Shown one piece after another: positions 8,732 to 20,479 of a DNA stretch of 64,000 nucleotides. Origin of the DNA: SAR86 cluster bacterium (GTDB taxonomy: Bacteria > Pseudomonadota > Gammaproteobacteria > Magnimaribacterales > TMED112); assembly GCA_023703535.1 (NCBI GenBank), contig CP097967.1:476543-540542 (forward strand). The letters are read 5' to 3'. Position numbers and translations under genes: made by a program. Position 1 is the first letter of the stretch. Every line of letters starts with the position of its first letter. The notes under the pieces were generated by a model. That model searched no databases and was not told the origin of the DNA. It saw nothing but the letters and a program-made list of their open reading frames with translations.

Positions 8732-9936
8732 ACAAAAATTCCTGCAACTAGCCCACTCATACACGAAGCAAGAGTTGCACCAATTAATGCTTTACCTGAA
8801 ACTTTTATAAGGTCAATTCTTCTTTCTGGTGCCATTGCTCCGATACCAGAGATTAAAATACCTACACTTGAGAAATTAGCAAAACCACAAAGAGCATATA
8901 AAAGAATAACCTTTGTTCGCTCAGTGAAATATTCAGGGTCAAGACTGCCAAATTGTATGTAGGCTACAAATTCATTAGTAGCTAATTTAATTCCAAGCAG
9001 TTCTGCTGCATTTGCAGATTCATTCCATGGCACTCCCATAAGCCAACATATTGGTGCAAAAATATAGCCAAGGATCTTTTGTAGAGATATATCTCCGAAA
9101 ATTGACAAGAATCCATCAACGATAGAAACAAGAGCTAGAACCGCAAGGACTATAGCTGCAACATTTACTGCAATACCTAGCCCATCTCTAGTACCTCGAG
9201 TAATAGCATCCATAGAGCCTTGATAGATATTTTTTTCTTCTGAGCTTTTCAAATTATGAGTTACATCAGTTGAAGGACTCATGATTTCTGCATACATTAT
9301 TGCAGCAGGCACAGATAGAATTGATGCTGTGAGGAAATGTTGAACTACATTTAAACCCTCAAATTGATTTTCCAATTGACCTGCTAAAGCAATCATTACT
9401 GAACCAGAAACGGTTGCCATGCCTGCAGTCATGAGTATGAGCAGTTCTTTATTACTCATAGTTTTAAGGTAAGGCCTGACAAAAAGTGGGGCTTCAACTT
9501 GGCCAACAAATACATTTGCTGCTGCACCAAAAGAAACTGGCCCACCTAAATTGAATAATCTTTCACAAACATAAGACAACCCTTTAATAATTAAGGGTAA
9601 AACTCTCCAGTGCCATAAAAGAGCACTTATACATGACATCACAATAATCAACGGCAGAACATTCAGCGCAAATATATATGGATGTGCTTCAAATAATGAA
9701 CCAAAAAGAAAACTCGTACCCTCTGCAGTTGCTGAAGATAATTTTGCTACCCCATTGCTTAAGGCTTCAAAAAAATTATTTACAAAGTCATTTAATAAAA
9801 TGAAAGCAAAAACAAACATCATTAAGATAGCAAAAAAGATATTTTTTACTTTAATTTGTTTGTAATTATCTGAGAGAGGAACAGTTACAGCAATTAGTAC
9901 TAAACCTCCAATTAAAACCTGTAAATAATATTCCAT
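8728..9936 (-). CDS. nupC: Concentrative nucleoside transporter (CNT family)
   Basis: A 402-residue inner-membrane protein with about nine to ten hydrophobic segments and CNT signatures: GQVEAPLFVRPYL (substrate-binding GQxExP region), SANAAELLGIKLATNEFVAYI, and ALCGFANFSSVGILISGIGAM near the end. These carriers import nucleosides with Na+ or H+. It lies 2 bases after the 2OG oxygenase gene on the same strand, probably in one transcript, and meets tdk tail to tail with a four-base overlap. The symbol marks the family; ion and nucleoside preference cannot be read from the sequence. Confidence 0.9.
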   Translation of the reverse strand: MEYYLQVLIGGLVLIAVTVPLSDNYKQIKVKNIFFAILMMFVFAFILLNDFVNNFFEALSNGVAKLSSATAEGTSFLFGSLFEAHPYIFALNVLPLIIVMSCISALLWHWRVLPLIIKGLSYVCERLFNLGGPVSFGAAANVFVGQVEAPLFVRPYLKTMSNKELLILMTAGMATVSGSVMIALAGQLENQFEGLNVVQHFLTASILSVPAAIMYAEIMSPSTDVTHNLKSSEEKNIYQGSMDAITRGTRDGLGIAVNVAAIVLAVLALVSIVDGFLSIFGDISLQKILGYIFAPICWLMGVPWNESANAAELLGIKLATNEFVAYIQFGSLDPEYFTERTKVILLYALCGFANFSSVGILISGIGAMAPERRIDLIKVSGKALIGATLASCMSGLVAGIFV

Positions 9937-9938
9937 GT

Positions 9939-10805
9939 CTACCCTAGTTTAATATCACTTAACCTTTTATTTAAGAAATCATTAGCTGTTAAATTAGTTT
10001 CTGGATCAAGAATTACTTCAGGTCGGGGATGGAGAAAAAAAGGAATGCTATATCTTGATTTATCTTCATTATTCTTCGTTTTAACACGGTGAGCTGTGCT
10101 TCTAAGTTTTTTATTTGAAATTATCTCCAGCATATCTCCAACATTACATATAATTTCATTTTTCTCACAATTACATTCAACCCAATTTCCTTTTTTATCA
10201 AGTGCCTCAAGCCCTCCTTCATTACCTCCAACAAGCAATGTAATTAAATTTACATCATTATGCGCATGTGCTCTATCATCATTTTTCTGTGCATCAACAG
10301 GTGGATAATGAAGTAACCTAAGAACAGAATTTCCGTCAACTGCAATTTCTTTTAAATCAGCATTAAAATCAATATTGAAGTTTGAAATAGATTCAAGAAT
10401 TTTTATTCCAAGTTTTTCAAATTCCTTATACAGAGAATTTATATCATCGAAATTTTCAAGTTCATTGATGGTCAAATTACTTGCCAAATCTGGGTTAGAG
10501 CATGAACCTTGATGCCAAAATTCTTTTTGATCTGGTACGTTTTTATTTAAGGCTGTTTCAATTCCGTAAGGGGTATAGCCTCTGGCTCCATTTGTTCCTT
10601 TTAAATGATATTTCATTTTCACATCTAGAGGTAAATCAAATAATTCCTGCGTAAAATTGAATAATTTATCGATAGATTCTGAACTGATTGGATGATCTTT
10701 TATAACAAAAAAACCCACATCGTTAAGTGAATCTTCCAAGAATTTAGAGAGCTCTTCATTATTAGATTTTAAGTCGTGGTAATTGATGGTTGGAATTTGT
10801 TCCAT
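9939..10805 (-). CDS. 2-oxoglutarate/Fe(II)-dependent oxygenase (IPNS-like)
   Basis: A 288-residue enzyme of the isopenicillin-N-synthase-like superfamily. The DIOX_N region is at 1-110. The iron site is His182, Asp184 (HND) and distal His239 (STAHRV), with the oxoglutarate-binding RYS at 251-253. It is shorter than plant-type members, which fits bacterial homologues annotated as oxygenases of unknown substrate. A TATAAT box lies only 5 bases before the ATG, so the mRNA may be leaderless. The nucleoside transporter gene follows after 2 bases, which hints at a nucleoside- or base-related substrate, but that is speculation. Confidence 0.85.
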   Translation of the reverse strand: MEQIPTINYHDLKSNNEELSKFLEDSLNDVGFFVIKDHPISSESIDKLFNFTQELFDLPLDVKMKYHLKGTNGARGYTPYGIETALNKNVPDQKEFWHQGSCSNPDLASNLTINELENFDDINSLYKEFEKLGIKILESISNFNIDFNADLKEIAVDGNSVLRLLHYPPVDAQKNDDRAHAHNDVNLITLLVGGNEGGLEALDKKGNWVECNCEKNEIICNVGDMLEIISNKKLRSTAHRVKTKNNEDKSRYSIPFFLHPRPEVILDPETNLTANDFLNKRLSDIKLG

Positions 10806-10838
10806 GCCAAATTATACATTTTAATTTACACAAAAAAA

Positions 10839-10860
10839 AAGGGTGGCCTAAGCCACCCTT
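10839..10860 (-). terminator. Rho-independent terminator of the Oar-like TBDR
   Basis: The 9-bp stem AAGGGTGGC / GCCACCCTT closes on CTAA. On the minus strand a T-run follows. It lies 16 bases after the TBDR stop at 10877. Confidence 0.85.
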
Positions 10861-10876
10861 CAATTTTAGCAATTAA

Positions 10877-13800
10877 TTAAAAACGGTATGAGAAACCGAT
10901 TTTAACTAAGTAACTAGAACCTCTTCCTGATCTACCTTTATCTCTTAAACCTCTAAAGTTTCTATAGATATAGTATTGATCAACTCCATCATTTAGAGCT
11001 TGACCATCAACAATGTCATGGTCAGATTGGAAATTATAAATTCCCCACTCATCATTTAAGAAGTTACCAAGGTTTCTAATTGTAAAGAACACAGATGATT
11101 GGTCGTTAGTTCTTAGACCTGGGAGCATTTGCTCAAATTTAAAGTTGAGCCTTGCATACCAAGGTGAGTAATGTTGACCTCTATCAACAAATGCACCTCT
11201 TTCAAAACCATAAGAATCCATTGTTGCAAAGAAAGCATCTGTATCGAAGCCATCAGCAAAAACCACGTTTGGATCATTAGGTCCTGTAGGGACATATAGA
11301 AGCATATTATCACCATCACCGTCTAACGCATCACCTCTCATATCTGGATAACCATTAAAGACAAAACTATATGGTCTACCTTTGTTATGACTCCAAGTTA
11401 AACTAAACCTTGATTCAAGATCAGCAAAAAGAGTTGGAGACCATCTCATATAAGCAGACATTCTTTCAGGTATTTCAAATTGTGAAACACCCAATGAAGG
11501 ATTATCTCTGTCTACATCATTAAAGTATGTCCAGCTACTGTATCCCACTGAAGAATTCATTGGGTTACCCACTAGTGCCTCAACTTCTGCATATCCAACG
11601 CTTAGGAAGAGATCTTGCTCTGCCCACTCTTTTGAAAATCCAACAGCCAAAGATGTGTATTCACCCTCTGTAGATTGGTTACTATACTCAAGGTTGTTAT
11701 AACCAGCACCAGGTTTTTTGTCATAAATAGGTACTCCTGCAAAGTCGCTACCAAGATTTATTAATTCACCAGTATGCACATAAGGAGCATTTACACTTCT
11801 TCCAGAAATATAATCTACATAAAATCCAATATCATCTATGAGCAATCCATCTGCAAGATCAAGATCGAATGAACCTCTTAAGCCAAATGATGTTTTAATA
11901 TTCTTTGGAATTTTAAAGTTTGGATCTAGGTAGTCACTGTAAAAACCAACACCACCACTTGTAACTCTATCAAGCAGAGCACATGGAATACCGTATCCTG
12001 GTCCAGTTTTACCTGTTACAGGGTTAGTACAAAGCGCATCAGTTAGAAGGTTTGTGTTTCTAGCATTAAACTGTAATCCTTTAACACCGTCATTACTTAC
12101 TGTGTTAGATAACCACACATTTGGATATCCACCTGTAAACACCCCGTGACCAACATAGGCAGAAACTCTATCTGTTAAATCAAAATTAACTGAGAGTCTT
12201 GGCATAGTTAGTTCTAGACCGTCGATAGTATTACAGTTTCCATATCCATATGCAGCAATAAAGTATGCAGCATTTTCACAGTTTGAAGTTTGTTGGTATG
12301 ACTCATGTCTTACACCGATAGATGCTGACACTCTGTCATTAATTTCTACATCATCTTGTAAAAATAATGTTGTAATACCATAGCCCCAAACAGCGGCTGA
12401 ATCTTTTGGATCTAAACTCTGTGAGTTACCGTAATAAGCTCTAACATCACCTGCTTCAAAAGCATCAATACCACCGTAAACTCTGTATTCACCACCTCTT
12501 GAATGTGGAACAAATATATTAAATATATCTTGATCTTCTTGCTCCATTCCAAATTTGAATAAATGATTGTTTACTAAGTATTCTCCTTTGAACGATAAGG
12601 TTGTATTTTCCCATGACATTTGGTTTGCTTGTCTTGAGTCGTCAGTACCACTCAGATAAACACTTCCAACACCACCAACATTGTAGATTCTAAATTCTCC
12701 AAAATCAGGGTCTTCACTTACAGCTAGCTGTCTATTTGCTAAGTCTCTATACCCTATTCTTATTTCGGTGCTGAAGTCATCAGTCCATTGTGAGAAAACT
12801 TTGGTTTGAAAATTTTGTAATTCGTGACCTCTTTCATAGAAATGTGACTCAAATACTGGAGTCCATGAATCAGCTGGAGTAATTTCAAATCCATCGTTGT
12901 AATTTAAAACAACTTCAGCTCTGTGTTGATCACTAATGAAATAGTCAAATTTAGCAAGTAGCTTTACATCTTCACTTGGAGATCCTTTTGAAAGACCACC
13001 AGGATCAAATCCATAAACATCCTTTGCAATTTGTCTAATTCTATTAAAGTCAGCCTCTGACAGCCAAGAAGACTCATTTGCTTGTCCAGAGCCTACGTAA
13101 CCTCTTTCATATGGATCAAAGTCATCGTACTGTTCGAAAGCAACAAAGTAATAAAGATTTTCAACTTCCGGAACTTTACCACCAAGAGTGAAACCATATT
13201 TAGTTTCTTCGTATGGGTTAATAGTTAAGGAATCTCCTTCAAGTGAATCAGCTTGCAGACTATCATCAACAAACTCATAGAAGAATTTACCACTAGTTGT
13301 ATCAGAACCAGACCTTGTTACAGCATTAACAACACAAGCTGCAAAACCACCATACATAACATCATATGGCGCGAACTCAACAGAAACTTGCTCAATTGCA
13401 TCATATGAGAATGGCATTCTAGAAGTTGGATAACCATTACTGTTCAATCCAAATCCGTCGTTTAATCCAATCCCATCAACTGAGAGAGCGTTGTATCTAG
13501 GGTTTGATCCATTACAGTTAAAACCTCTGTATGACTGACTTTCGTCTACAAAAATACGTGGGTCTTGGGTAATAACATCTTTAATATCTCTATCCCAAGC
13601 TGGAGCTGCTTCAATATCAGCTAGATTAAAAACCGTACTTGGTCCAGGAGCTACATTTCGAGTAATCAAACTTGCAGTTGCCACTACCTCATCTGTTGCT
13701 TCTAGAACAACATTAAGACTTAGAGCTGCACCAACACTTAAAAAGACATCGTTATATCTTTTAGTACCTTGCGCAGAAGCAACCACAATACTATATGGTC

Positions 13801-14017
13801 CTCCAGACTTTAAGTTTGATACTACAAAGTATCCATCACTGTTTGAGGAAGCTTTTGCTTCTGCATTCGTAGGTACATATACCACTGATACAGACGCCCC
13901 CCCTACAGAGTTTCCACTTGAATCAGAAACAAATCCTTTAACATCAGATGTAGTTTCTTGAGAATACACAGAAAGCGATATGAATATCGCCATAAACGAT
14001 AAGAGTATTTTTTTCAT
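10877..14017 (-). CDS. Oar-like TonB-dependent receptor with carboxypeptidase-regulatory N-domain
   Basis: A 1046-residue outer-membrane protein. After the signal peptide (to about residue 19) comes a CarboxypepD_reg-like Ig fold, about residues 25-110 (VKGFVSDSSGNSVGGASVSV). A plug domain follows (VFNLADIEAAPAWDRDIKDV, NALSVDGIGLNDGFGLNSNG), then a barrel ending in SYLVKIGFSYRF. This is the layout of Oar proteins, which take up large or unusual ligands and, in some species, handle peptides. An SD-like GCGAGGAT precedes the ATG. An 18-bp Pho-box-like site with an 11-base spacer to TATATA sits upstream, so phosphate control is possible. A terminator follows. Confidence 0.9.
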   Translation of the reverse strand: MKKILLSFMAIFISLSVYSQETTSDVKGFVSDSSGNSVGGASVSVVYVPTNAEAKASSNSDGYFVVSNLKSGGPYSIVVASAQGTKRYNDVFLSVGAALSLNVVLEATDEVVATASLITRNVAPGPSTVFNLADIEAAPAWDRDIKDVITQDPRIFVDESQSYRGFNCNGSNPRYNALSVDGIGLNDGFGLNSNGYPTSRMPFSYDAIEQVSVEFAPYDVMYGGFAACVVNAVTRSGSDTTSGKFFYEFVDDSLQADSLEGDSLTINPYEETKYGFTLGGKVPEVENLYYFVAFEQYDDFDPYERGYVGSGQANESSWLSEADFNRIRQIAKDVYGFDPGGLSKGSPSEDVKLLAKFDYFISDQHRAEVVLNYNDGFEITPADSWTPVFESHFYERGHELQNFQTKVFSQWTDDFSTEIRIGYRDLANRQLAVSEDPDFGEFRIYNVGGVGSVYLSGTDDSRQANQMSWENTTLSFKGEYLVNNHLFKFGMEQEDQDIFNIFVPHSRGGEYRVYGGIDAFEAGDVRAYYGNSQSLDPKDSAAVWGYGITTLFLQDDVEINDRVSASIGVRHESYQQTSNCENAAYFIAAYGYGNCNTIDGLELTMPRLSVNFDLTDRVSAYVGHGVFTGGYPNVWLSNTVSNDGVKGLQFNARNTNLLTDALCTNPVTGKTGPGYGIPCALLDRVTSGGVGFYSDYLDPNFKIPKNIKTSFGLRGSFDLDLADGLLIDDIGFYVDYISGRSVNAPYVHTGELINLGSDFAGVPIYDKKPGAGYNNLEYSNQSTEGEYTSLAVGFSKEWAEQDLFLSVGYAEVEALVGNPMNSSVGYSSWTYFNDVDRDNPSLGVSQFEIPERMSAYMRWSPTLFADLESRFSLTWSHNKGRPYSFVFNGYPDMRGDALDGDGDNMLLYVPTGPNDPNVVFADGFDTDAFFATMDSYGFERGAFVDRGQHYSPWYARLNFKFEQMLPGLRTNDQSSVFFTIRNLGNFLNDEWGIYNFQSDHDIVDGQALNDGVDQYYIYRNFRGLRDKGRSGRGSSYLVKIGFSYRF

Positions 14018-14041
14018 TTAGAATCCTCGCATAAAAGCGTT

Positions 14042-14076
14042 TATATAAACCTTATCTTATTACATAAATGTGACAA
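14042..14076 (-). promoter_or_regulatory. Pho-box-like site and -10 box of the Oar-like TBDR
   Basis: On the minus strand TTGTCAC-ATTT-ATGTAAT (14076 to 14059) has two Pho half-sites with the usual 11-base period. After 11 bases comes TATATA (14047 to 14042). PhoB promoters usually have the box 10 to 11 bases before the -10 with no -35. The site closely resembles the one before the phytase-linked TBDR. Confidence 0.5.
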
Positions 14077-14100
14077 TTTACAAAGAAAATTGAAAACGTT

Positions 14101-15360
14101 TTACTTAAGTGGAATAAATTCGAAATTTACGTATTTTTTTAGAGCTTCTGGAACTATTAAACCCTTATTATCATCAAAATAATTTTCCATAATAGCCACT
14201 AAACATCTGCCTACAGCTAAACCAGAGCCATTAATTGTGTGAGCTAAAATTTTTTCTTTTTCGTCTTTAATCTTTATATTCATTCTTCTAGCTTGAAAGT
14301 CTGTAAAATTAGAACAAGAGGATATCTCCCTAAATGTTTCTTGGCTAGGCAGCCAAACCTCAATGTCGATGGTTTTAGAAGCTGAAAAACCTAAATCACC
14401 TGTACACAATTCAACATGCCTATATGAAATTTCAAGCATATCGAGAATAGAGGATGCATGAGAGATTAAACTATTTAATGCGTTGTTAGATTTACTTGGA
14501 TGAACAATTTGAACTAATTCAACTTTTTCAAATTGATGTTGTCTGATCATGCCTCTAGTATCCTTTCCATAACTTCCTGCTTCTGATCTGTAGCATGGAG
14601 TGTGTGCAGTAACCATTACCGGCAATTCATCTACTGCTAATTGTTTATCTCTAAAAAGATTTGTTAAAGGTACTTCTGCAGTGGGGATCAAATATTTTTC
14701 TTCATTTTCTACTTTAAAAGAATCATCCGCAAACTTAGGCAGTTGACCAGTTCCAAATAAAGAATTCGAATTTACAATATGAGGAACATAACATTCTTGA
14801 TAATTATTTTTCATAGCTTCATCTAACATTAATTGAATTAATGCTCTATGCATTTGCGCCAGCTTGTCCTTGAGAACTACAAATCTTGGCCCTGCGACTT
14901 TTGTTGCATCATCAAAATTTATACAATCAATTTTTTCACCTATTTCAACGTGATCTAAATTAGTTTTTGGGTTCTTGAACTCTTTTCTATGGACTTCAAC
15001 ATTATCTTCTTCACTACTTCCATTCGGACATTTCTCGTGGGGTATATTTGGGATCAATGAAAGATTTTTATTTACTTTTTCATCTATTTCTTCAAATGAT
15101 TTTTCTAATTTAGTTAGATTAGTAGATAATTCATCTGACCTTTTTTCTTGTTCTGATGAATTAGATTTATTTTTTTTTAACTCACCAATTTCTTTTGAAA
15201 CTTGTTTCTTTTGATTTCTAAGTTCTTCAATCTCAATTTGTAATGAATTCTTTTTTTCATAATCTAAAACAATAGTGCTTAGATCGAAGTTCTCACCTCT
15301 AGAGTTAATTTTCTTTTCAATATCTTTAAGATTGTTTTTAAGTAGCTTTAAATCAATCAT
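14101..15360 (-). CDS. serS: Seryl-tRNA synthetase
   Basis: A 419-residue class II synthetase that charges tRNA-Ser (and tRNA-Sec where present). An N-terminal antiparallel coiled coil spans about 25-105 (LQIEIEELRNQKKQVSKEIG). The catalytic core shows TAEVPLTN, motif 2 as CYRSEAGSYGKDTRGMIRQH, and motif 3 as NGSGLAVGRCLVAIMENY. Length is normal. It overlaps the end of ftsK by four bases (ATGA), so it is translationally coupled to it. In many gammaproteobacteria lolA and rarA lie between ftsK and serS; both are missing here. Confidence 0.97.
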   Translation of the reverse strand: MIDLKLLKNNLKDIEKKINSRGENFDLSTIVLDYEKKNSLQIEIEELRNQKKQVSKEIGELKKNKSNSSEQEKRSDELSTNLTKLEKSFEEIDEKVNKNLSLIPNIPHEKCPNGSSEEDNVEVHRKEFKNPKTNLDHVEIGEKIDCINFDDATKVAGPRFVVLKDKLAQMHRALIQLMLDEAMKNNYQECYVPHIVNSNSLFGTGQLPKFADDSFKVENEEKYLIPTAEVPLTNLFRDKQLAVDELPVMVTAHTPCYRSEAGSYGKDTRGMIRQHQFEKVELVQIVHPSKSNNALNSLISHASSILDMLEISYRHVELCTGDLGFSASKTIDIEVWLPSQETFREISSCSNFTDFQARRMNIKIKDEKEKILAHTINGSGLAVGRCLVAIMENYFDDNKGLIVPEALKKYVNFEFIPLK

Positions 15361-17477
15361 AAAACTTCCCTGGAGCCGTTTGAATTCATTGGAGATACGA
15401 TTCCATTTTCTTCCATAGTTTCTATCAGACGAGCAGCTCTATTGTAGCCAATTCTAAATTTTCTTTGAACTGATGATATTGATGCTCTTCTTGTTTCAAC
15501 AACAAATTCAACAGCCTGATTGTAAAGTTCATCATCTCCATCAGAATCCTCAAGGTTCTCTATTAATTCAGGTGATTTTATAACCTCCTCAATATAGGTT
15601 GGCTGTCCAAGTTCTCTCATTTTTTTTGCAACTCTTTGCACTTCTCCATCGGAAACAAATGCTCCATGGATTCTCTTTGGAATTGAAGTGCCTGGTTCGA
15701 TGAAAAGCATATCTCCTTTTCCTAGTAATTGTTCTGCTCCACCTTGATCCAGAATAGTTCTGGAATCAACTTTTGAAGAAACTAGAAATGACATTCTAGA
15801 TGGAATATTTGCTTTGATTAATCCTGTAATTACATCCACTGAGGGTCTTTGGGTAGCTATAGCCAAGTGAATGCCTGATGCTCTTGCTTTCTGTGCAAGC
15901 CTTGCAATTAATTGTTCAACTTTCTTACCTGTTACCATCATCAAATCAGCGAGCTCATCTATGACTACCACTATGTATGGAAGTTCTTTAATTTCAGCTT
16001 GATTTTCTTCTTCAAGTTGTTGTCTTACATCATCTGAAATAGAGCTAAGGTTAGAAACTTTTTCATTGTATCCCTCTAAACTTCTGACACCTAAAATAGA
16101 CATAAGTTTATATCTCTTATCCATTTCTTTAACACACCAATTTAATCCGTTAGAAGCTTTCTGCATGTCAGTTATAACCGGAGTTATTAAATGCGGAATA
16201 TCGTCATAAACTGATAGCTCTAACATCTTTGGATCAATTAATAAAAGTTTCAATTTTTCTGGATCATTGTTTCTTAATAAATTTAACAAGATTGTATTTA
16301 CTCCAACTGATTTTCCGGAGCCTGTTGTTCCAGCAATAAGCAAATGAGGAAGTTGCTGTAAATTAATTTTTGATGCTTGCCCAGAAATATCTCTACCAAC
16401 ACAAAATTCTAGAGAAGTTAGTTCATTCTGTTTGAACTCTTTCATAATTGAATATAAGGATACAATCTGTCTTTTTGGATTTGGTATCTCAATTCCGATA
16501 GTAGATTTGCCTTCTATAACCTCTACAACTCTTACACTTTTGACTGCAAGAGATCTTGCTAGATCATTTGCAATATTTGAAACTTGGCTAGCTTTCGTTC
16601 CTGGTGCAAGACTAATTTCAAATCTAGTAATTACTGGCCCAGGCAAATTATTTTCAACATTACCCTCTATTCCAAACTCTCGCAGTTTGATTGTAAGATT
16701 TTCTGATAAATCATTTAGATATTCCTCAGTAACTTCTGTCGACATATCTTCTTTTTGATCAAGCAAATCGATAAAATCTTCTCTTTGAACAGGTTTTTCA
16801 ACAACTTTTTTCTTTACTTCTTTAGGCTTAGCACTAATTGATTTTGATGGTGTTGGTTCAGGAGAGGTTTCAATAGGCTCTTCTCTAACCTCTGGAACTG
16901 CAGTCTCTTCTTTATCTTTACTGCTAGGCGATAAAAATGATCTAAGCGCATTAACAATATCTGAGAAAACAAAATATTGAACTAATAAAAAGAATATAAA
17001 TGAAATTGTGCCTAGCCACATTTTTGGAAGAAAAAGTGACATAGATTCAATAAGATTTAAACCAGCTCTCCCTCCATTGTTTATATCTAAATAATTAAAG
17101 TTGTAATAATCAGCAGTAATAAAAGCAGACGCCGAAATACATGCAAGTAGAACTGAAAATAAACCTAAAAGAAATTTATTTATATTGTCTAAAACATGCA
17201 AATACGCATCCTTTTCAGAATAATTAAAGAAAAAAAGCAAACCAAAATAAAATAAAATAAACACTAAATAAAATGAAACTAAACCAAAATTGAAAAATAA
17301 ATTCGTAGAAAATAGTGCACCAAGAAAACCAAAGTTATTTTTAAATTCTTTATCTACAATCAATAAGTCTTCAGTTGTATCAAGGTAAGAAAAGGTTATT
17401 AGACTACCAAAAAGAAATAAAGAGAAAATGATTAAAGAAAATCCAAAAAACTCCCTATAAATTCTATCTATTGACAT
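15357..17477 (-). CDS. ftsK: DNA translocase FtsK
   Basis: A 706-residue septal DNA pump that clears and resolves chromosome ends at division. About four N-terminal membrane segments (10-30, 60-85, 103-122, 155-172) are followed by a short low-complexity linker (185-245), the alpha/beta RecA-like motor with Walker A GTTGSGKS (383-390) and Walker B VVVIDELADLMM, and a C-terminal winged-helix gamma domain (about 640-706, SISSVQRKFRIGYNRAARLI) that reads KOPS. The linker is much shorter than in E. coli, as usual in small genomes. A TACAAT -10 box lies 8 bases before the ATG. Divergent from trxB. Confidence 0.97.
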   Translation of the reverse strand: MSIDRIYREFFGFSLIIFSLFLFGSLITFSYLDTTEDLLIVDKEFKNNFGFLGALFSTNLFFNFGLVSFYLVFILFYFGLLFFFNYSEKDAYLHVLDNINKFLLGLFSVLLACISASAFITADYYNFNYLDINNGGRAGLNLIESMSLFLPKMWLGTISFIFFLLVQYFVFSDIVNALRSFLSPSSKDKEETAVPEVREEPIETSPEPTPSKSISAKPKEVKKKVVEKPVQREDFIDLLDQKEDMSTEVTEEYLNDLSENLTIKLREFGIEGNVENNLPGPVITRFEISLAPGTKASQVSNIANDLARSLAVKSVRVVEVIEGKSTIGIEIPNPKRQIVSLYSIMKEFKQNELTSLEFCVGRDISGQASKINLQQLPHLLIAGTTGSGKSVGVNTILLNLLRNNDPEKLKLLLIDPKMLELSVYDDIPHLITPVITDMQKASNGLNWCVKEMDKRYKLMSILGVRSLEGYNEKVSNLSSISDDVRQQLEEENQAEIKELPYIVVVIDELADLMMVTGKKVEQLIARLAQKARASGIHLAIATQRPSVDVITGLIKANIPSRMSFLVSSKVDSRTILDQGGAEQLLGKGDMLFIEPGTSIPKRIHGAFVSDGEVQRVAKKMRELGQPTYIEEVIKSPELIENLEDSDGDDELYNQAVEFVVETRRASISSVQRKFRIGYNRAARLIETMEENGIVSPMNSNGSREVL

Positions 17478-17522
17478 GCTAAGATATTGTAACTAAAAAA
17501 ACCTAATGTACTCTTTTTTTAA

Positions 17523-19248
<1,726 letters not shown>

Positions 19249-19252
<4 letters not shown>

Positions 19253-19374
19253 AATGAACTTACATAAATTGTAGCAGCTGCGACACCCACTAAAATAATA
19301 ATTAATGCAACAACAGAGTCTGTCGAAGAGTTTTCTTTCTCTTCATCGTTATCGTAAAACTGATCATCACTCAT
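19249..19374 (-). CDS. Small single-span membrane protein, 41 aa
   Basis: The frame reads MSDDQFYDNDEEKENSSTDS, then VVALIIILVGVAAATIYVSSL. It has an acidic N-terminus and one C-terminal membrane helix. Both ends overlap neighbours by exactly four bases (ATGA with the acyltransferase stop, ATGA with the SDR start), which strongly suggests translational coupling and a real gene. No family is recognised. It may anchor or regulate the neighbouring enzymes. Confidence 0.65.
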
Positions 19375-20459
19375 AGATTTAATCCTTCTTTTGCTAAAAC
19401 TGGATTAGCGTACTGAGTCATTATATCGTTAAGTTCATCTTTAGTCACAGTAGCTAAAAGTTCATCATAATAGTTTTTTGCTCTTTTGAGGCTACTATCA
19501 TGCGTATTGTCTTTAAGGAATCTAAATGCATACTCATTTGTTTCCCAAAGCTTATAGTTCTTAATTATTTCAGAATCAATTTTTTTAGTAAGCTCTTCAA
19601 CATTAAACCTACCTTTAATTTGCTCACCAATCGAAAGATGCACTTGTCCCTTGTTATTCATAATTCCCTTAAAGATATGACTTACATCTTCACCATATTT
19701 TTTCTCTTCTTCAGAATGGGAGGTTATTTTTTCTTTAGCTAATGGATCGATTTCATATGAAATTGAACACGTAACTATATTGTATTTATCTGTAATTTCT
19801 TCAAATGAAATTTCTTTGCGCAATGACATATGTAACATTTTTAGGACTGCAGAATCGGTAAAATCTTTTCCATCTTTACTGCGACCTTGTTTTTGCGCAA
19901 TCCAAACATGGTTGCCACTTTCTAAGGTCTCCTTTATAAAGGATGAAGACCTCATTAAATTTGAATATATTTCTTTTTTCGATTCACCACTTCTTGGAAT
20001 GATGAAACATTTATTTAATCTCAATAGATCGCCCATCCAACTAACATCAGCTAGATTATCTCCTATTGCATTAAAAGTAGTCTCATGACCGTTTTCAGTT
20101 ATTGCGTTGTTACATAAAGCAGAGTCAAGGGTAATATCTCTGTGGTTTCCAATAAATAGATATGGTTTTGTTTTATCAAGCCTCTCAACACCACTGTAAG
20201 TGAATTTTTCGATTGTTTTATCTATTACAGAGGATAGAACTTTTTTCATTTGATTTTGAAAATCATCAACCGTATGTATGTTTTTTATTTTGCCCTTGAA
20301 AAGTTGCATTGCTAAAAATTTTGAACCAGGAAGAGATAGAAATTTAGACTCTTTATTATTCAAATTTTTTTCAACGAAGGATAAAAATTCTGTATTAGCT
20401 AGAAGTTTTTTTAAAATATCGTTAACTTCTTCGTCTTTGTAAGGTTCGATTCTAATCAT
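19371..20459 (-). CDS. Putative lysophospholipid/glycerol acyltransferase
   Basis: A 362-residue protein with a PlsC-type acyltransferase core. YLFIGNHRDITLDSALCNNA (about residues 98-117) holds the block I NHxxxxxD-like motif, and later IIPRSGESKKEI and VWIAQKQGRSKDGKDFTDSA match blocks II to III, where substrate phosphate is held. The spacing in block I differs by one from the canonical H(x4)D, so the assignment is to the broad family. It probably acylates a lyso-lipid or glycerophosphate at the membrane. First gene of an operon with a 41-aa membrane protein and an SDR. A TATAAA lies 6 bases before the ATG and is shared with a divergent small ORF. Confidence 0.7.
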   Translation of the reverse strand: MIRIEPYKDEEVNDILKKLLANTEFLSFVEKNLNNKESKFLSLPGSKFLAMQLFKGKIKNIHTVDDFQNQMKKVLSSVIDKTIEKFTYSGVERLDKTKPYLFIGNHRDITLDSALCNNAITENGHETTFNAIGDNLADVSWMGDLLRLNKCFIIPRSGESKKEIYSNLMRSSSFIKETLESGNHVWIAQKQGRSKDGKDFTDSAVLKMLHMSLRKEISFEEITDKYNIVTCSISYEIDPLAKEKITSHSEEEKKYGEDVSHIFKGIMNNKGQVHLSIGEQIKGRFNVEELTKKIDSEIIKNYKLWETNEYAFRFLKDNTHDSSLKRAKNYYDELLATVTKDELNDIMTQYANPVLAKEGLNL

Positions 20460-20464
20460 AATGA

Positions 20465-20475
20465 ATTTATAATTT
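20465..20475. promoter_or_regulatory. Shared divergent -10 core
   Basis: The AT-rich core AATTTATAATT holds TATAAT on the plus strand (20468-20473), exactly 6 bases before the ATG at 20480. On the minus strand it holds TATAAA, exactly 6 bases before the acyltransferase ATG at 20459. Both transcripts would start at or next to the start codon. Confidence 0.4.
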
Positions 20476-20479
20476 ACCC

